Assembly: GCF_015645465.1 (NCBI RefSeq)
Contig: NZ_JADOEL010000015.1
Span: forward strand, 34,659-98,658
Direction: 5' to 3'
Source of the DNA: Herminiimonas contaminans
GTDB taxonomy: Bacteria > Pseudomonadota > Gammaproteobacteria > Burkholderiales > Burkholderiaceae_D
DNA length: 64,000 nt
Part shown: piece by piece, positions 16,371 through 24,042 of the stretch
How positions within the stretch are numbered: the stretch's first letter is position 1
Layout of the letters: every line of letters begins with the position of its first letter
Position numbers and translations under genes: made by a program
The notes under the pieces: generated by a model
Told to the model about the DNA's origin: nothing
The model's database searches: none
Seen by the model: the letters and a program-made list of their open reading frames with translations, nothing else

Positions 16371-16898
16371 ATGAATCTTATGCAAGCAAGAAACGTGTTT
16401 GGAGCTGTCAGCTTGGCGCTGGCGGATGAGATACTCCATGACACGACCCTCCATGCCCCGGAAGCCGGCCCGGCCGGATCCGCGCTGGCCCTGATCGGGC
16501 ACCGCCCGGGACTCTCGATCCGCACCTTGGCCGAATCGGTGGCGCTCACCCACGCCGGCGCTGTCCGGCTGGTCGACCGCCTTGAATCGGAAGGCCTGAT
16601 CGAACGGCGAACGCATGCCACCGATGGCCGCACGCGTGCCTTGTACCTGACTGAAGCCGGCGAAAAAGCCAGCTCGTCTGTCCTTCAGGCACGCGACAGT
16701 GTGTTGGAGCGCGGATTCGCCGCTCTAACAAAAGATGAACAGCAAATGCTGGGACAACTGGCCGAGCGCATGCTGCGGGCGGCGGTGCGCGACGAGGACC
16801 ATTCCGTTCGGGTCTGCCGCTTGTGCGACATCAGCAGCTGTCCGGATTGTCCAGTCGACGCCGAGCTTAAATCCAGGCAGTGCGCAAGCGCTGCATAG
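16371..16898 (+). CDS. MarR-family regulator with C-terminal Cys cluster, copy 2
   Basis: 175 residues (an alternative ATG lies three codons in). Winged helix: SIRTLAESVALTHAGAVRLV, DRLESEGLIERRTHATDGRT, RALYLTEAGEKA. The C-terminus is VCRLCDISSCPDCPVD, four cysteines in the same spacing as copy 3. No clear ribosome-binding site before ATG 16371, so translation may depend on coupling or a weak start. Residues 1-20 (NVFGAVSLALADEI) align with LLGALSLAITDRL of copy 1. Confidence 0.9.
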   Translation: MNLMQARNVFGAVSLALADEILHDTTLHAPEAGPAGSALALIGHRPGLSIRTLAESVALTHAGAVRLVDRLESEGLIERRTHATDGRTRALYLTEAGEKASSSVLQARDSVLERGFAALTKDEQQMLGQLAERMLRAAVRDEDHSVRVCRLCDISSCPDCPVDAELKSRQCASAA

Positions 16899-17560
16899 CG
16901 CTCGCCTTTGATTTACTTTCCAAAACCGGTTGCCCGCCGCTTGCGCCACTATGCCGGAGCGCGGCAACGGGGTTCGCAAGGAACGGCGTTCCCAGCAGCT
17001 TCGGCGTAATCTTACCCTCGCTGCCGGGCGTCGGCTTTCCGCCTCCAGACCGGCTTGCTACGGCCAGCTACGCGGTGGCAGCGCTCTGGTCCGGGCTCTG
17101 GTTCGGCGATACCGCCCTTGCGGCCGGTGATCCGTCCATTCCCGCGTAGGAACAGCAGTTCCCGGACCGCGTCGCGGCCGTCCGAAGCACCTTTCTGAGC
17201 CCATGGACTCGCCTGCGAGGCGAAGCAAGTTTCCGACGTTGCAGCCGCCTTCTGGCCGTCGACACGAGCGATTCTTTCGCCTGCCGCCCGCTTGAGGACG
17301 CGGCGCCGACTACAGATTCACAGGTCCGGTTATGCCTCTCTGGTCACGAGGATAAATTTCGATAGCAGTAGTGCCAGGCATGTTATATAATCGAGACATA
17401 TAATTATGTAGTGCACAAGTTGCCGGCCAAGTGAAAAAACTACAAGTCAACTAACGACTTAACTCATCAGATGACGCGTATCGTGGGCGCAAACGGAATC
17501 AGTCAAAGTGAGCGTCAGTCACGTCGCCCACTGTTTTTCAACCACACCAAGGAGTTCAGA
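16899..17560. other. Gene-poor GC-rich interval
   Basis: About 660 bp without a supportable gene on either strand. Short GC-rich frames exist but have no start signals or recognisable domains. The last 170 bp form the promoter and leader of the AhpD-like gene. Confidence 0.5.
17396..17409. promoter_or_regulatory. Palindromic operator upstream of the AhpD-like gene
   Basis: ACATA-TAAT-TATGT, perfect 5-bp arms around a 4-bp centre, containing TATAAT (17399-17404). A second TATAAT lies at 17386-17391. The core CATATAATTATG is identical to that in the msrBA1 operator, and ACAAGTTG follows at 17414 as in the msrBA leaders. No clear -35 at 17 bp. Confidence 0.6.
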
Positions 17561-18097
17561 ATGACCACCATCAACGTTCCCAGCCGCGAAGAAGTCAGTG
17601 CAAACAACCAAGCCATTTTCGACAACCTCAAAAAAGGCTTTGGTATGGTCCCCAACCTGCTAGCCACAATGGCCCACTCTGAGAACGCGCTTGCGACCTA
17701 CGTGGCATTGCAAGGTGCCAAAAGCAGTCTCACAGGCAAAGCAAAAGAAGTTGTCAATCTCGTCGTCAGCCAAGTGAACGAGTGTGCGTACTGCCTTGCC
17801 GCGCACACAATGGTCGGCAAAATGAGTGGCTTCAGCGACGCGGACCTCATCGAAATCCGCCAAGGCTACGCCAATTTCGATAGCAAACTCGACGCGCTCG
17901 CGCGCCTGGCCAAGGGCATCACGCAAAGCCGCGGTCACGTGGATCAAGACTTGCTCGATGCATTCTTTGCCGCAGGCTGGACCAAGGAAAACCTAGTCGA
18001 TACCATCATTGCGATCGGCGACAAGACGGTAACCAATTACCTGCATTCGTCCACCAAGATTCCCGTCGACTTTCCTGCCGCCCCGCCTCTCGCGTGA
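17561..18097 (+). CDS. AhpD-like carboxymuconolactone-decarboxylase-family protein
   Basis: 178 residues. The central VVSQVNECAYCLAAHTMVGK carries the CxxC-x3-H active site (Cys75, Cys78, His82) of AhpD-type alkylhydroperoxidases, in an all-helical fold. AhpD-like proteins either feed electrons to peroxiredoxins or reduce hydroperoxides directly. AAGGAG at 17549-17554 sets the ATG. The 5' region has the same operator core and ACAAGTTG word as the msrBA operons, so it probably belongs to the same regulon. Cytoplasmic. The physiological reductant and peroxide are not visible from sequence. Confidence 0.9.
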   Translation: MTTINVPSREEVSANNQAIFDNLKKGFGMVPNLLATMAHSENALATYVALQGAKSSLTGKAKEVVNLVVSQVNECAYCLAAHTMVGKMSGFSDADLIEIRQGYANFDSKLDALARLAKGITQSRGHVDQDLLDAFFAAGWTKENLVDTIIAIGDKTVTNYLHSSTKIPVDFPAAPPLA

Positions 18098-18199
18098 GTT
18101 GACAACGCCGTTTCCCCTTTTCCGTACATTCACGAAACACCCGCCATGGCATCCCCGTAGCTCCCAATCACAGCAGGTGATCTGCAGCTAACGGGCCCA

Positions 18200-18245
18200 T
18201 CGAAAAACTGTCATTCCGCATCGGCGGACCGCCACGTAGGCGGGA
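18200..18245. repeat. Small intergenic inverted repeat
   Basis: GTCATTCCGC (about 18210) and GCGGGAATCC (about 18239) enclose a GC-rich loop. I associate this GTCATTCC..GGCGGGAATCC pattern with short dispersed intergenic repeats of Oxalobacteraceae; only one copy is seen here. Confidence 0.4.
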
Positions 18246-18360
18246 ATCCGTGACCCGCATCCTGGCGGGCGCAGCATAGGTTCCCGCTGTTACCCTCAAG
18301 TGTTGTTCTTCAAAGTAGAAGCCGCTAGTACCACTTTTCAATCGGAGCAGACTGCCATCC

Positions 18361-19803
18361 ATGAAGACTATACGCACTGAAGTCGCCGTCATCGGCGCAG
18401 GCACCGCCGGAATGACCGGCTATCGCGCCGCCAAGGCGGACGGTAAGCAGACCCTGCTGATCGAAAGCAATGTCTATGGCACCACATGCGCCCGCGTCGG
18501 CTGCATGCCGAGCAAGCTGCTCATTTCCGCTGCGGACGCGGCGCACATGCTCCAGGCGGCGCCGACGTTTGGCGTGCACCCCGGCGCGGTTCGCATCGAC
18601 GGCAAGGCGGTGATGGCGCGCGTGCGAAACGAACGGGACCGATTTGTCGGGTTCGTGGTCGAAGGCGTCGACGCGTTTCCCGCCGAGGACAAGCTGCACG
18701 GCCACGCGCGCTTCCTCAGCCCTACCCGGCTGCAAATCGGCGACCACACGCTGGTCGATGCGGAGCGCTTCGTAATCGCCACCGGTTCCACGCCGATCGT
18801 GCCGGATGATTGGGGGGCGGCCGGTCCGCGCGTGATCACCAGCGACGACGTGTTTTATTGGGACGATCTGCCGGAATCGGTGGCCGTCGCCGGCACCGGC
18901 GTAATCGGGTTGGAGCTGGGACAAGCGCTGCACCGACTCGGCGTGCGCGTGACCGTATTCGGGCGTGGCGCCAGCGTGGCGCAGTTGAGCGATCCAGAAG
19001 TGCTGGACTTGGCCCGCAGCGGCATGAGCGACGAGTTGGACATGCGCTTCAGAACCAAGCTGGTCAAGGTCGAGCCGAAGGGCGACGGACTCGCCATCAC
19101 CAGCGAGGACGCCAACGGCAACCGCCAGACCGAGCATTTCAGCTATCTGCTGTCGGCCATCGGCCGTCGTCCGAACGTCGACAAACTGGGGCTGGAGCAC
19201 ACCGGCCTGGAGCGCGACCATCACGGCATCCCTCTGTACGACATGCTGACGATGCAATGTGGTACCTCCGCCATTTTCATCGCCGGCGACGCCAACGACG
19301 AGATTCCGTTGCTGTCGGAGGCTGCCGATCAAGGCCGCATCGCCGGCGACAACGCGGCGCGCTGGCCCTTGGTCCGTCCGGGCCTACGCCGCACGTCGCT
19401 GGCAATCGCCTTCACCGATCCGCAGATCGCGACCGCCGGCGCAAGTTTCGCCGAGTTGTGCGTCACACACGCCGGCCGTTTCGCCGTCGGCAAAGTGTCG
19501 TTCGAGAATCAGGGCCGCAGCCGCGTGATGCTGCAAAACAGCGGCATGCTGCGGGTCTACGCGGAATTTAACAGCGGCCGCTTCCTCGGCGCCGAGATGA
19601 TTGGGCCACGTGCGGAACACATCGGCCATTTGCTGGCTTGGGCGGTACAGGCCCGTATGACGGTGGATGCCATGCTCGACATGCCCTTCTATCATCCGGT
19701 GGTTGAAGAAGGCGTGCGCACCGCATTGCGCGACTTGGCGCACCGCCTCGCCAACGAGTCGATACACGATGATCCTTGCGTAGATTGCACACCAGCGCCC
19801 TGA
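18361..19803 (+). CDS. Pyridine nucleotide-disulfide oxidoreductase (Lpd/RclA-like)
   Basis: 480 residues. FAD site VAVIGAGTAGMTGYRAAKAD, redox disulfide GTTCARVGCMPSK (Cys43/Cys48), NAD(P) site VAVAGTGVIGLELGQALHRLG, second FAD motif AIFIAGDANDEIPLLSEAAD, and a dimer domain with the PFYHPVVEEG His-Glu pair. The fold is that of dihydrolipoamide dehydrogenase, mercuric reductase and RclA. There is no N-terminal lipoyl or HMA domain. The last residues end in CVDC, a CxxC reminiscent of the C-terminal Cys pair of MerA. Given the msr, AhpD-like and DUF417 neighbours, a role in oxidant resistance as in RclA is plausible. GGAG at 18344 precedes the ATG. Confidence 0.88.
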   Translation: MKTIRTEVAVIGAGTAGMTGYRAAKADGKQTLLIESNVYGTTCARVGCMPSKLLISAADAAHMLQAAPTFGVHPGAVRIDGKAVMARVRNERDRFVGFVVEGVDAFPAEDKLHGHARFLSPTRLQIGDHTLVDAERFVIATGSTPIVPDDWGAAGPRVITSDDVFYWDDLPESVAVAGTGVIGLELGQALHRLGVRVTVFGRGASVAQLSDPEVLDLARSGMSDELDMRFRTKLVKVEPKGDGLAITSEDANGNRQTEHFSYLLSAIGRRPNVDKLGLEHTGLERDHHGIPLYDMLTMQCGTSAIFIAGDANDEIPLLSEAADQGRIAGDNAARWPLVRPGLRRTSLAIAFTDPQIATAGASFAELCVTHAGRFAVGKVSFENQGRSRVMLQNSGMLRVYAEFNSGRFLGAEMIGPRAEHIGHLLAWAVQARMTVDAMLDMPFYHPVVEEGVRTALRDLAHRLANESIHDDPCVDCTPAP

Positions 19804-19943
19804 TCTGCGTTGTGAAGTCAAAGATGGAAAAGTCGTCCCGTTATGACCGGAGGGCAGTTACTCGCCAGGGCAGCACCGTACAGCAAGTGGGTGCTGCATT
19901 TGCTTCCTGAGGCCCGCAAGTCTATCGGCATGCGGGACCCGTA

Positions 19944-20882
19944 TCAGACAGGCGCCAGTGGTCCGGTGCCGCCTATGTCCGAGGGCATAACCATGGTAAA
20001 CCGGGTACCTACCGCAGGAACACTGCTAACGCGGATCCTCCCTTGCAAGGCGACAGAAACGAGGTTGTACGCAGCATGCAAGCCGAGTCCGCTGCTGCCC
20101 TGGCCAAGCGTCGTGGTAAAGAAGGGGTCGAAGATTTGCTCCAGATGCTCGGGGCGAATCCCACAGCCATCGTCTTCGACGGTGAGTTCGATGACATGGG
20201 GCTTCGTTCTGGCGGCGATGATGATCGTGCCCTCTTGGCGATCTCGAAAACCATGGCGCAGCGCGTTATCAATCAACTCGGATACCACGTCGTTTAAAGC
20301 GCCAGCATGTCCGTTGAGTGTCATTGACTGGGGCACCCGGTTCTGGAACCGGTAGTTGAATTTTCTTGTCCTCTTGGAGGATATGGCGGCTTCAATGACG
20401 TCGCGCAAATCGAACCTGCACGCGCGAAAGCTGGAACGATCAGCGCTGATTTGCTTGAAATCAGTTACCAACTTGGCCGCCGCACCTAGATTTCGCATCA
20501 AGATTTCCGCGCCGGTGCGTAGCGCTTCAATAAAGCTTGTCATCTCACTTCGGGAAATTCCCCGCAGCGACCTATCCCGCAGTTCATCGAGCTGATGCAG
20601 TACGGTACTGGCCGCCAGCAGGCAATTGCCGACCGGTGTGTTGAGCTCGTGCGATACACCCGCTACCAGGCAACCCAGCGCTATGTTTTTCTTCATGATC
20701 ACTAGCTCGGATTGCATCTGCCGAAGAGCCGCCAGGGATTGATTCAGTTGAGCGTTACTGCGGCGAAGTTGCACCGCATCGGCGAGGTAGCGCTCGTTGT
20801 CCGTGCGAAGCCGCATGTAGCTTTGCTCAAGACGCGTGTTTTCTTCGACTAGCTCTGACCGGCTCAACTTATTTGTTTGCAT
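19944..20882 (-). CDS. Soluble sensor histidine kinase
   Basis: 312 residues without membrane segments. An N-terminal coiled coil (about 5-65) leads to a DHp domain with GVSHELNTPVGNCLLAAS (His78). The HATPase domain has SELIDNALRHGF (N box), VEDDGCGIRPEH (G1), FDPFFTTTLGQGSSGLGLHA (F and G2). No receiver or PAS domain and no adjacent response-regulator gene, so it is an orphan kinase fed by protein contacts through the coiled coil. GAGG lies upstream of the ATG at 20882. It lies between the flavoprotein and DUF417 genes on the opposite strand to the former. Confidence 0.9.
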   Translation of the reverse strand: MQTNKLSRSELVEENTRLEQSYMRLRTDNERYLADAVQLRRSNAQLNQSLAALRQMQSELVIMKKNIALGCLVAGVSHELNTPVGNCLLAASTVLHQLDELRDRSLRGISRSEMTSFIEALRTGAEILMRNLGAAAKLVTDFKQISADRSSFRACRFDLRDVIEAAISSKRTRKFNYRFQNRVPQSMTLNGHAGALNDVVSELIDNALRHGFRDRQEGTIIIAARTKPHVIELTVEDDGCGIRPEHLEQIFDPFFTTTLGQGSSGLGLHAAYNLVSVALQGRIRVSSVPAVGTRFTMVMPSDIGGTGPLAPV

Positions 20883-21057
20883 GGCATACCTCGACTAGAT
20901 GACGTTTTCCGCAAGTCCACGCCGTGGCGGCACAACGCCGCCATTGAGCGCACTGCGCTGCCGATGTCCATCGGCACAAGGCGGGGGGGCCCCGTTCGGC
21001 AAACACCCCCTGACCGAGCCGGACGGCAACAGCAGTCGCCCGGCAACGGCCCCGGGA

Positions 21058-21549
21058 TCAGTGCCGTGCGGCTTTCCAGCTTGTCAGTGCGGTTCGCAAC
21101 AGCACGCTGGAGGCGGCAAGCAACACGAGATCCTTCAGCAGGAATTGACCTATCGGCGCGGAAATCGCCGGGAATCCGCCCGCAGTCGGCTCCGCCACTC
21201 CGGGAGTGCTAATGAAGAACGTCAGCGTCAGAGCGTAGGTAGCACACGACATTGCAGCTCCCAGCACCAGGGCCACGCGGTTGAAGGCGCCGGTGGCCAA
21301 CGCGGCAGCAGTGGCCAGTTCAATCGCGCCGATGACGCCGCTGGCCCCGCGCACACCAAACAGACTGTGCAGCCAAGCCATGATTGGACTATTGGCGATA
21401 AATGGCGCGATGCCTTCCGCTTCGTAGTTGGTGAACTTCATCGAACCGAACCATAAAAAGACAACAAACAGGGACCACTGCAGCAAGGCAGTGTTGCTAA
21501 GGGCAAACTCTTTGTGCGGCGTCATGGCAAGCGTATCGTTGGTTTTCAT
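21058..21549 (-). CDS. DUF417 membrane protein, RclC/YkgB-like
   Basis: 163 residues, four predicted membrane helices. Start at 21549 with AGGAG upstream. LLQWSLFVVFLWFGSMKFTN, YEAEGIAPFIANSPIMAWL, GVIGAIELATAAALATG, TLTFFISTPGVAEP and GQFLLKDLVLLAAS match the DUF417 family, whose E. coli member RclC is part of the hypochlorous-acid-induced rcl operon. It is divergent from the third Cys-cluster MarR gene with a ~200-bp gap, the usual target-regulator arrangement. Biochemical function of the family is unknown. Confidence 0.88.
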   Translation of the reverse strand: MKTNDTLAMTPHKEFALSNTALLQWSLFVVFLWFGSMKFTNYEAEGIAPFIANSPIMAWLHSLFGVRGASGVIGAIELATAAALATGAFNRVALVLGAAMSCATYALTLTFFISTPGVAEPTAGGFPAISAPIGQFLLKDLVLLAASSVLLRTALTSWKAARH

Positions 21550-21753
21550 GGGTAGCTCCTGAGGTAAGAAGTGGTAGGCCCGCCTTCGGCGAAGGCGGCG
21601 ATATCGAAAATCCAAAACGCTTCTGCCGTTTCGGGGCCGTTCTTGTCCAAATGCTCGGGTTTGATAAAATGTAACGCGTTTAACATAAAAATCCCAAATA
21701 TATTTATGCGGCATGCATATAATAGAGCTTTTCCGATCTAGGAGCAAGAACAA
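21550..21753. promoter_or_regulatory. Divergent promoter region of the DUF417 gene and marR copy 3
   Basis: Contains TATGC-GGCAT-GCATA (21706-21720) followed by TATAAT (21719-21724) toward marR copy 3, an inverted repeat built from the same TATGC/GCATA arms as the msrBA1 operator but with a 5-bp centre. A likely autoregulatory operator. Confidence 0.5.
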
Positions 21754-22335
21754 ATGAATGACAATCACACGCGCCTGGCCAACCTGCTGGGCGCCCTGGC
21801 TACCGGCATCTCGGACCGCATTCGGGTGGCCGCGGCTGAACAGACCAACTTGGGTGGTGAGGCGGCAGCCGCCTTGGTCGTCATCGGCCACAAGGCCGGC
21901 CTGTCGATCGATCAACTAGGGCGGGTACTGAAACTCAGCCACCCCGGCACGGTACGGGTTGTGGACCGGCTGGTCTCTGCGGGCCTCGCAGAACGCAAGT
22001 CTGCCTTGATCGATCGCCGGGCGTTGGCTCTGCACCTGACGCCGGCGGGCGAAACCGAGCGTGCAGCGGTGCTCGAGGGCCGCCGTGCCGCCATTTGCGC
22101 CGTGCTTGGCCACATAGCCCCTTCGGACTATCCGGTCCTGGAACAGCTCGTTGAGAAAATGCTCGCCAGCCTGCCCTGCGACGCCACGTCAGCATTGAGC
22201 GTCTGCCGCTTCTGCGATCAGCACGCGTGTTCCGCTTGTCCGATGGATCAATTTGACGCGAGTGGTCCGCAAGCCAAATCAGGTAGCCTGGCTCGACCCG
22301 CAAGCGCTATTTCTAAGGAGCAAAATCCGACCTGA
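21754..22335 (+). CDS. MarR-family regulator with C-terminal Cys cluster, copy 3
   Basis: 193 residues. LANLLGALATGISDRI (as in copies 1 and 2), winged helix SIDQLGRVLKLSHPGTVRVV, DRLVSAGLAERKSALIDRRA, LALHLTPAGE. The Cys cluster is VCRFCDQHACSACPMD, after which a 30-residue tail extends beyond the other copies. AGGAGCAAG lies upstream of the ATG. It is divergent from the RclC-like gene and probably represses it. The conserved Cys spacing in all three paralogs suggests the cluster is the sensing site. Confidence 0.92.
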   Translation: MNDNHTRLANLLGALATGISDRIRVAAAEQTNLGGEAAAALVVIGHKAGLSIDQLGRVLKLSHPGTVRVVDRLVSAGLAERKSALIDRRALALHLTPAGETERAAVLEGRRAAICAVLGHIAPSDYPVLEQLVEKMLASLPCDATSALSVCRFCDQHACSACPMDQFDASGPQAKSGSLARPASAISKEQNPT

Positions 22336-22503
22336 ATTCTGTTACATTATGAGCCAACGGTACGCTTTTGCACTTCCACGAGGTTCGGGCATCCCTGCCC
22401 CGGGCTTTCTTGATGAAAGTTACAGCCTTGTGTGCCATCATTGGCGACGCGTTTTTCCTGCGGGACGGCAATAGTCGCCCATAAAAAGTTAAGGAGCAGT
22501 GCT

Positions 22504-23667
22504 TTGTCCAGTGACACCCACGCAATTCGCGACTCAGCAGATCTGCGCAACGCCTCGTGTGAAAATATTAACGGAAATACAAATTTACATTCAACCGAAT
22601 GCGACGATTTACTTGAGGGGCACAGCCGGGGAGAAATCCCGGAAGCTTGCACTTCCATTCCCCGACCCCACAACGAATCTGCTCGGTTAGCTGCTCTTCG
22701 CAGGTATTTAATACTGGATTCGCCGGAAGATGACGCTTTCAAATTTCTCGCAGAGGTGGCGGCAGACGTGTGCGATGCGCCGTTTGCATTGGTCACTTTG
22801 GTGGACGAGGACAGGGTATGGGTTAAATCCGCCGTAGGAATAATACCTTGCGAGAGCCCTCGCAACCAGAACTGCTGTTCATGGGTGATTCTCAAGGAGG
22901 GTCTGGTTGATATCCCAGATACAACGCAAGATGGGCGAACCGCCTCGCTGGAAATTGTGACCGGAGAGTTGGGCATTCAAATGTACGTGGGGGCAAACCT
23001 GGTAACCCATGACGGCTATTCAATCGGCACCCTTTGTGTTCTGGATCGGCGTCCCCGGCAGCTTACAGATCGTCAAAAATACCTGCTGCTTGGCTTGGCG
23101 AAGCAGGCAATGGCGTTGATCGAGCTTCGGTCCCACGAGCGATTGCTTACCGACTCGATGGAACGGCTCGAACATATCGCCTCGACGGACGTACTCACCG
23201 GACTGCTTAACCGGCGGGCGCTGTTTGAAAGACTTGATATCGAAATCGAGCGTTCCCGGCGGTACGCGAGTCCCTTGTCACTGGTGCTTATTGATCTCGA
23301 CCACTTCAAAGCGGTTAACGACAATCACGGACACCAAGCTGGCGATGCTGTCTTGCGCGCAATCGGGAACCTTATCGGCACTACCAAGCGCGCGCTCGAT
23401 ATAGCCGCCCGCTATGGCGGCGAGGAGCTGTGCATTCTTTTGCCGCAGACTTCGATCGAGGGCGCGTTCTCGTTTGCTGAGACGCTGCGCCGAAACATAC
23501 ATGATCTTAGAATCGAGCACTCGGGACAAACGCTGGCCGTCACTGCTAGCCTGGGTGTTGCAAGTACTGGCATCGCGACTCCGGACGGCAAGCAATTGCT
23601 TGCATTGGCCGACAAGGCCATGTATGCGGCAAAACGGGATGGTCGCAACAAGGTCGTCGTTGCATGA
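22504..23667 (+). CDS. GAF-GGDEF diguanylate cyclase
   Basis: 387 residues from a TTG start at 22504, chosen because AAGGAG (22491-22496) lies 7 bases upstream; an upstream in-frame ATG at 22432 has no such site. A GAF domain (about 55-200: VCDAPFALVTLVDEDRVWVK, GTLCVLDRRPR) precedes a GGDEF domain with active-site GGEEL, DHFKAVNDNHGHQAGD and an inhibitory RxxD site (RALD) five residues before GGEE. It makes c-di-GMP. No membrane segment. An EAL protein with its own GAF domain follows 375 bp later on the same strand. Confidence 0.93.
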   Translation: MSSDTHAIRDSADLRNASCENINGNTNLHSTECDDLLEGHSRGEIPEACTSIPRPHNESARLAALRRYLILDSPEDDAFKFLAEVAADVCDAPFALVTLVDEDRVWVKSAVGIIPCESPRNQNCCSWVILKEGLVDIPDTTQDGRTASLEIVTGELGIQMYVGANLVTHDGYSIGTLCVLDRRPRQLTDRQKYLLLGLAKQAMALIELRSHERLLTDSMERLEHIASTDVLTGLLNRRALFERLDIEIERSRRYASPLSLVLIDLDHFKAVNDNHGHQAGDAVLRAIGNLIGTTKRALDIAARYGGEELCILLPQTSIEGAFSFAETLRRNIHDLRIEHSGQTLAVTASLGVASTGIATPDGKQLLALADKAMYAAKRDGRNKVVVA

Positions 23668-24042
23668 CTCCACGCAGGAGAGTTGGTTCTTGACGACAAT
23701 CTGCGTTCTTTTCTCGTGGTTGTAAAGTTTGGTATAATCGGCAATCATATAGTTTCCATTTGGAAACTGCATTGAATGAATCTTGAACCCGTTTATAGAT
23801 CAGCAAAGAATCCTCACCAGCCAAACACGTGGCGATCACCGCTTACGCGACCTAAAGGGCCACCGCATGGAAACCAGCAAAAACGACGTCAGCATCGCCA
23901 TTCGTTTGACCATCTGCAGCGTGCGCAACCGCGCCTTGGTGACCCGCACGACCGATAAGTTGGGCGCCTTGGTGCGACGCAGCTCGACGGCGGCGAACCA
24001 AGCGGGCGATCGTGTGCTGTCGGCACGTGCGGAAGCCTGATC
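23668..24042. other. Intergenic region between the GGDEF and EAL genes
   Basis: No convincing gene. A short plus-strand frame with an ATG at 23867 ends at 24040, just before the EAL start, but has no ribosome-binding site or known domain. There is a TATAAT at 23733-23738 with a weak TTTCTC 17 bp upstream, and an AAACTATATGATTG word on the minus strand (about 23740-23753) like those at 3328 and 5473. Confidence 0.5.
23750..23765. repeat. Inverted repeat upstream of the EAL gene
   Basis: GTTTCC-ATTT-GGAAAC, perfect 6-bp arms 12 bp downstream of a TATAAT box. Operator candidate. Confidence 0.45.

Noticed and set aside
18325..19332. Minus-strand open frame of 335 codons
   Set aside because: Antisense to the Lpd/RclA-like gene; composition is His/Arg/Gly-rich without family motifs.
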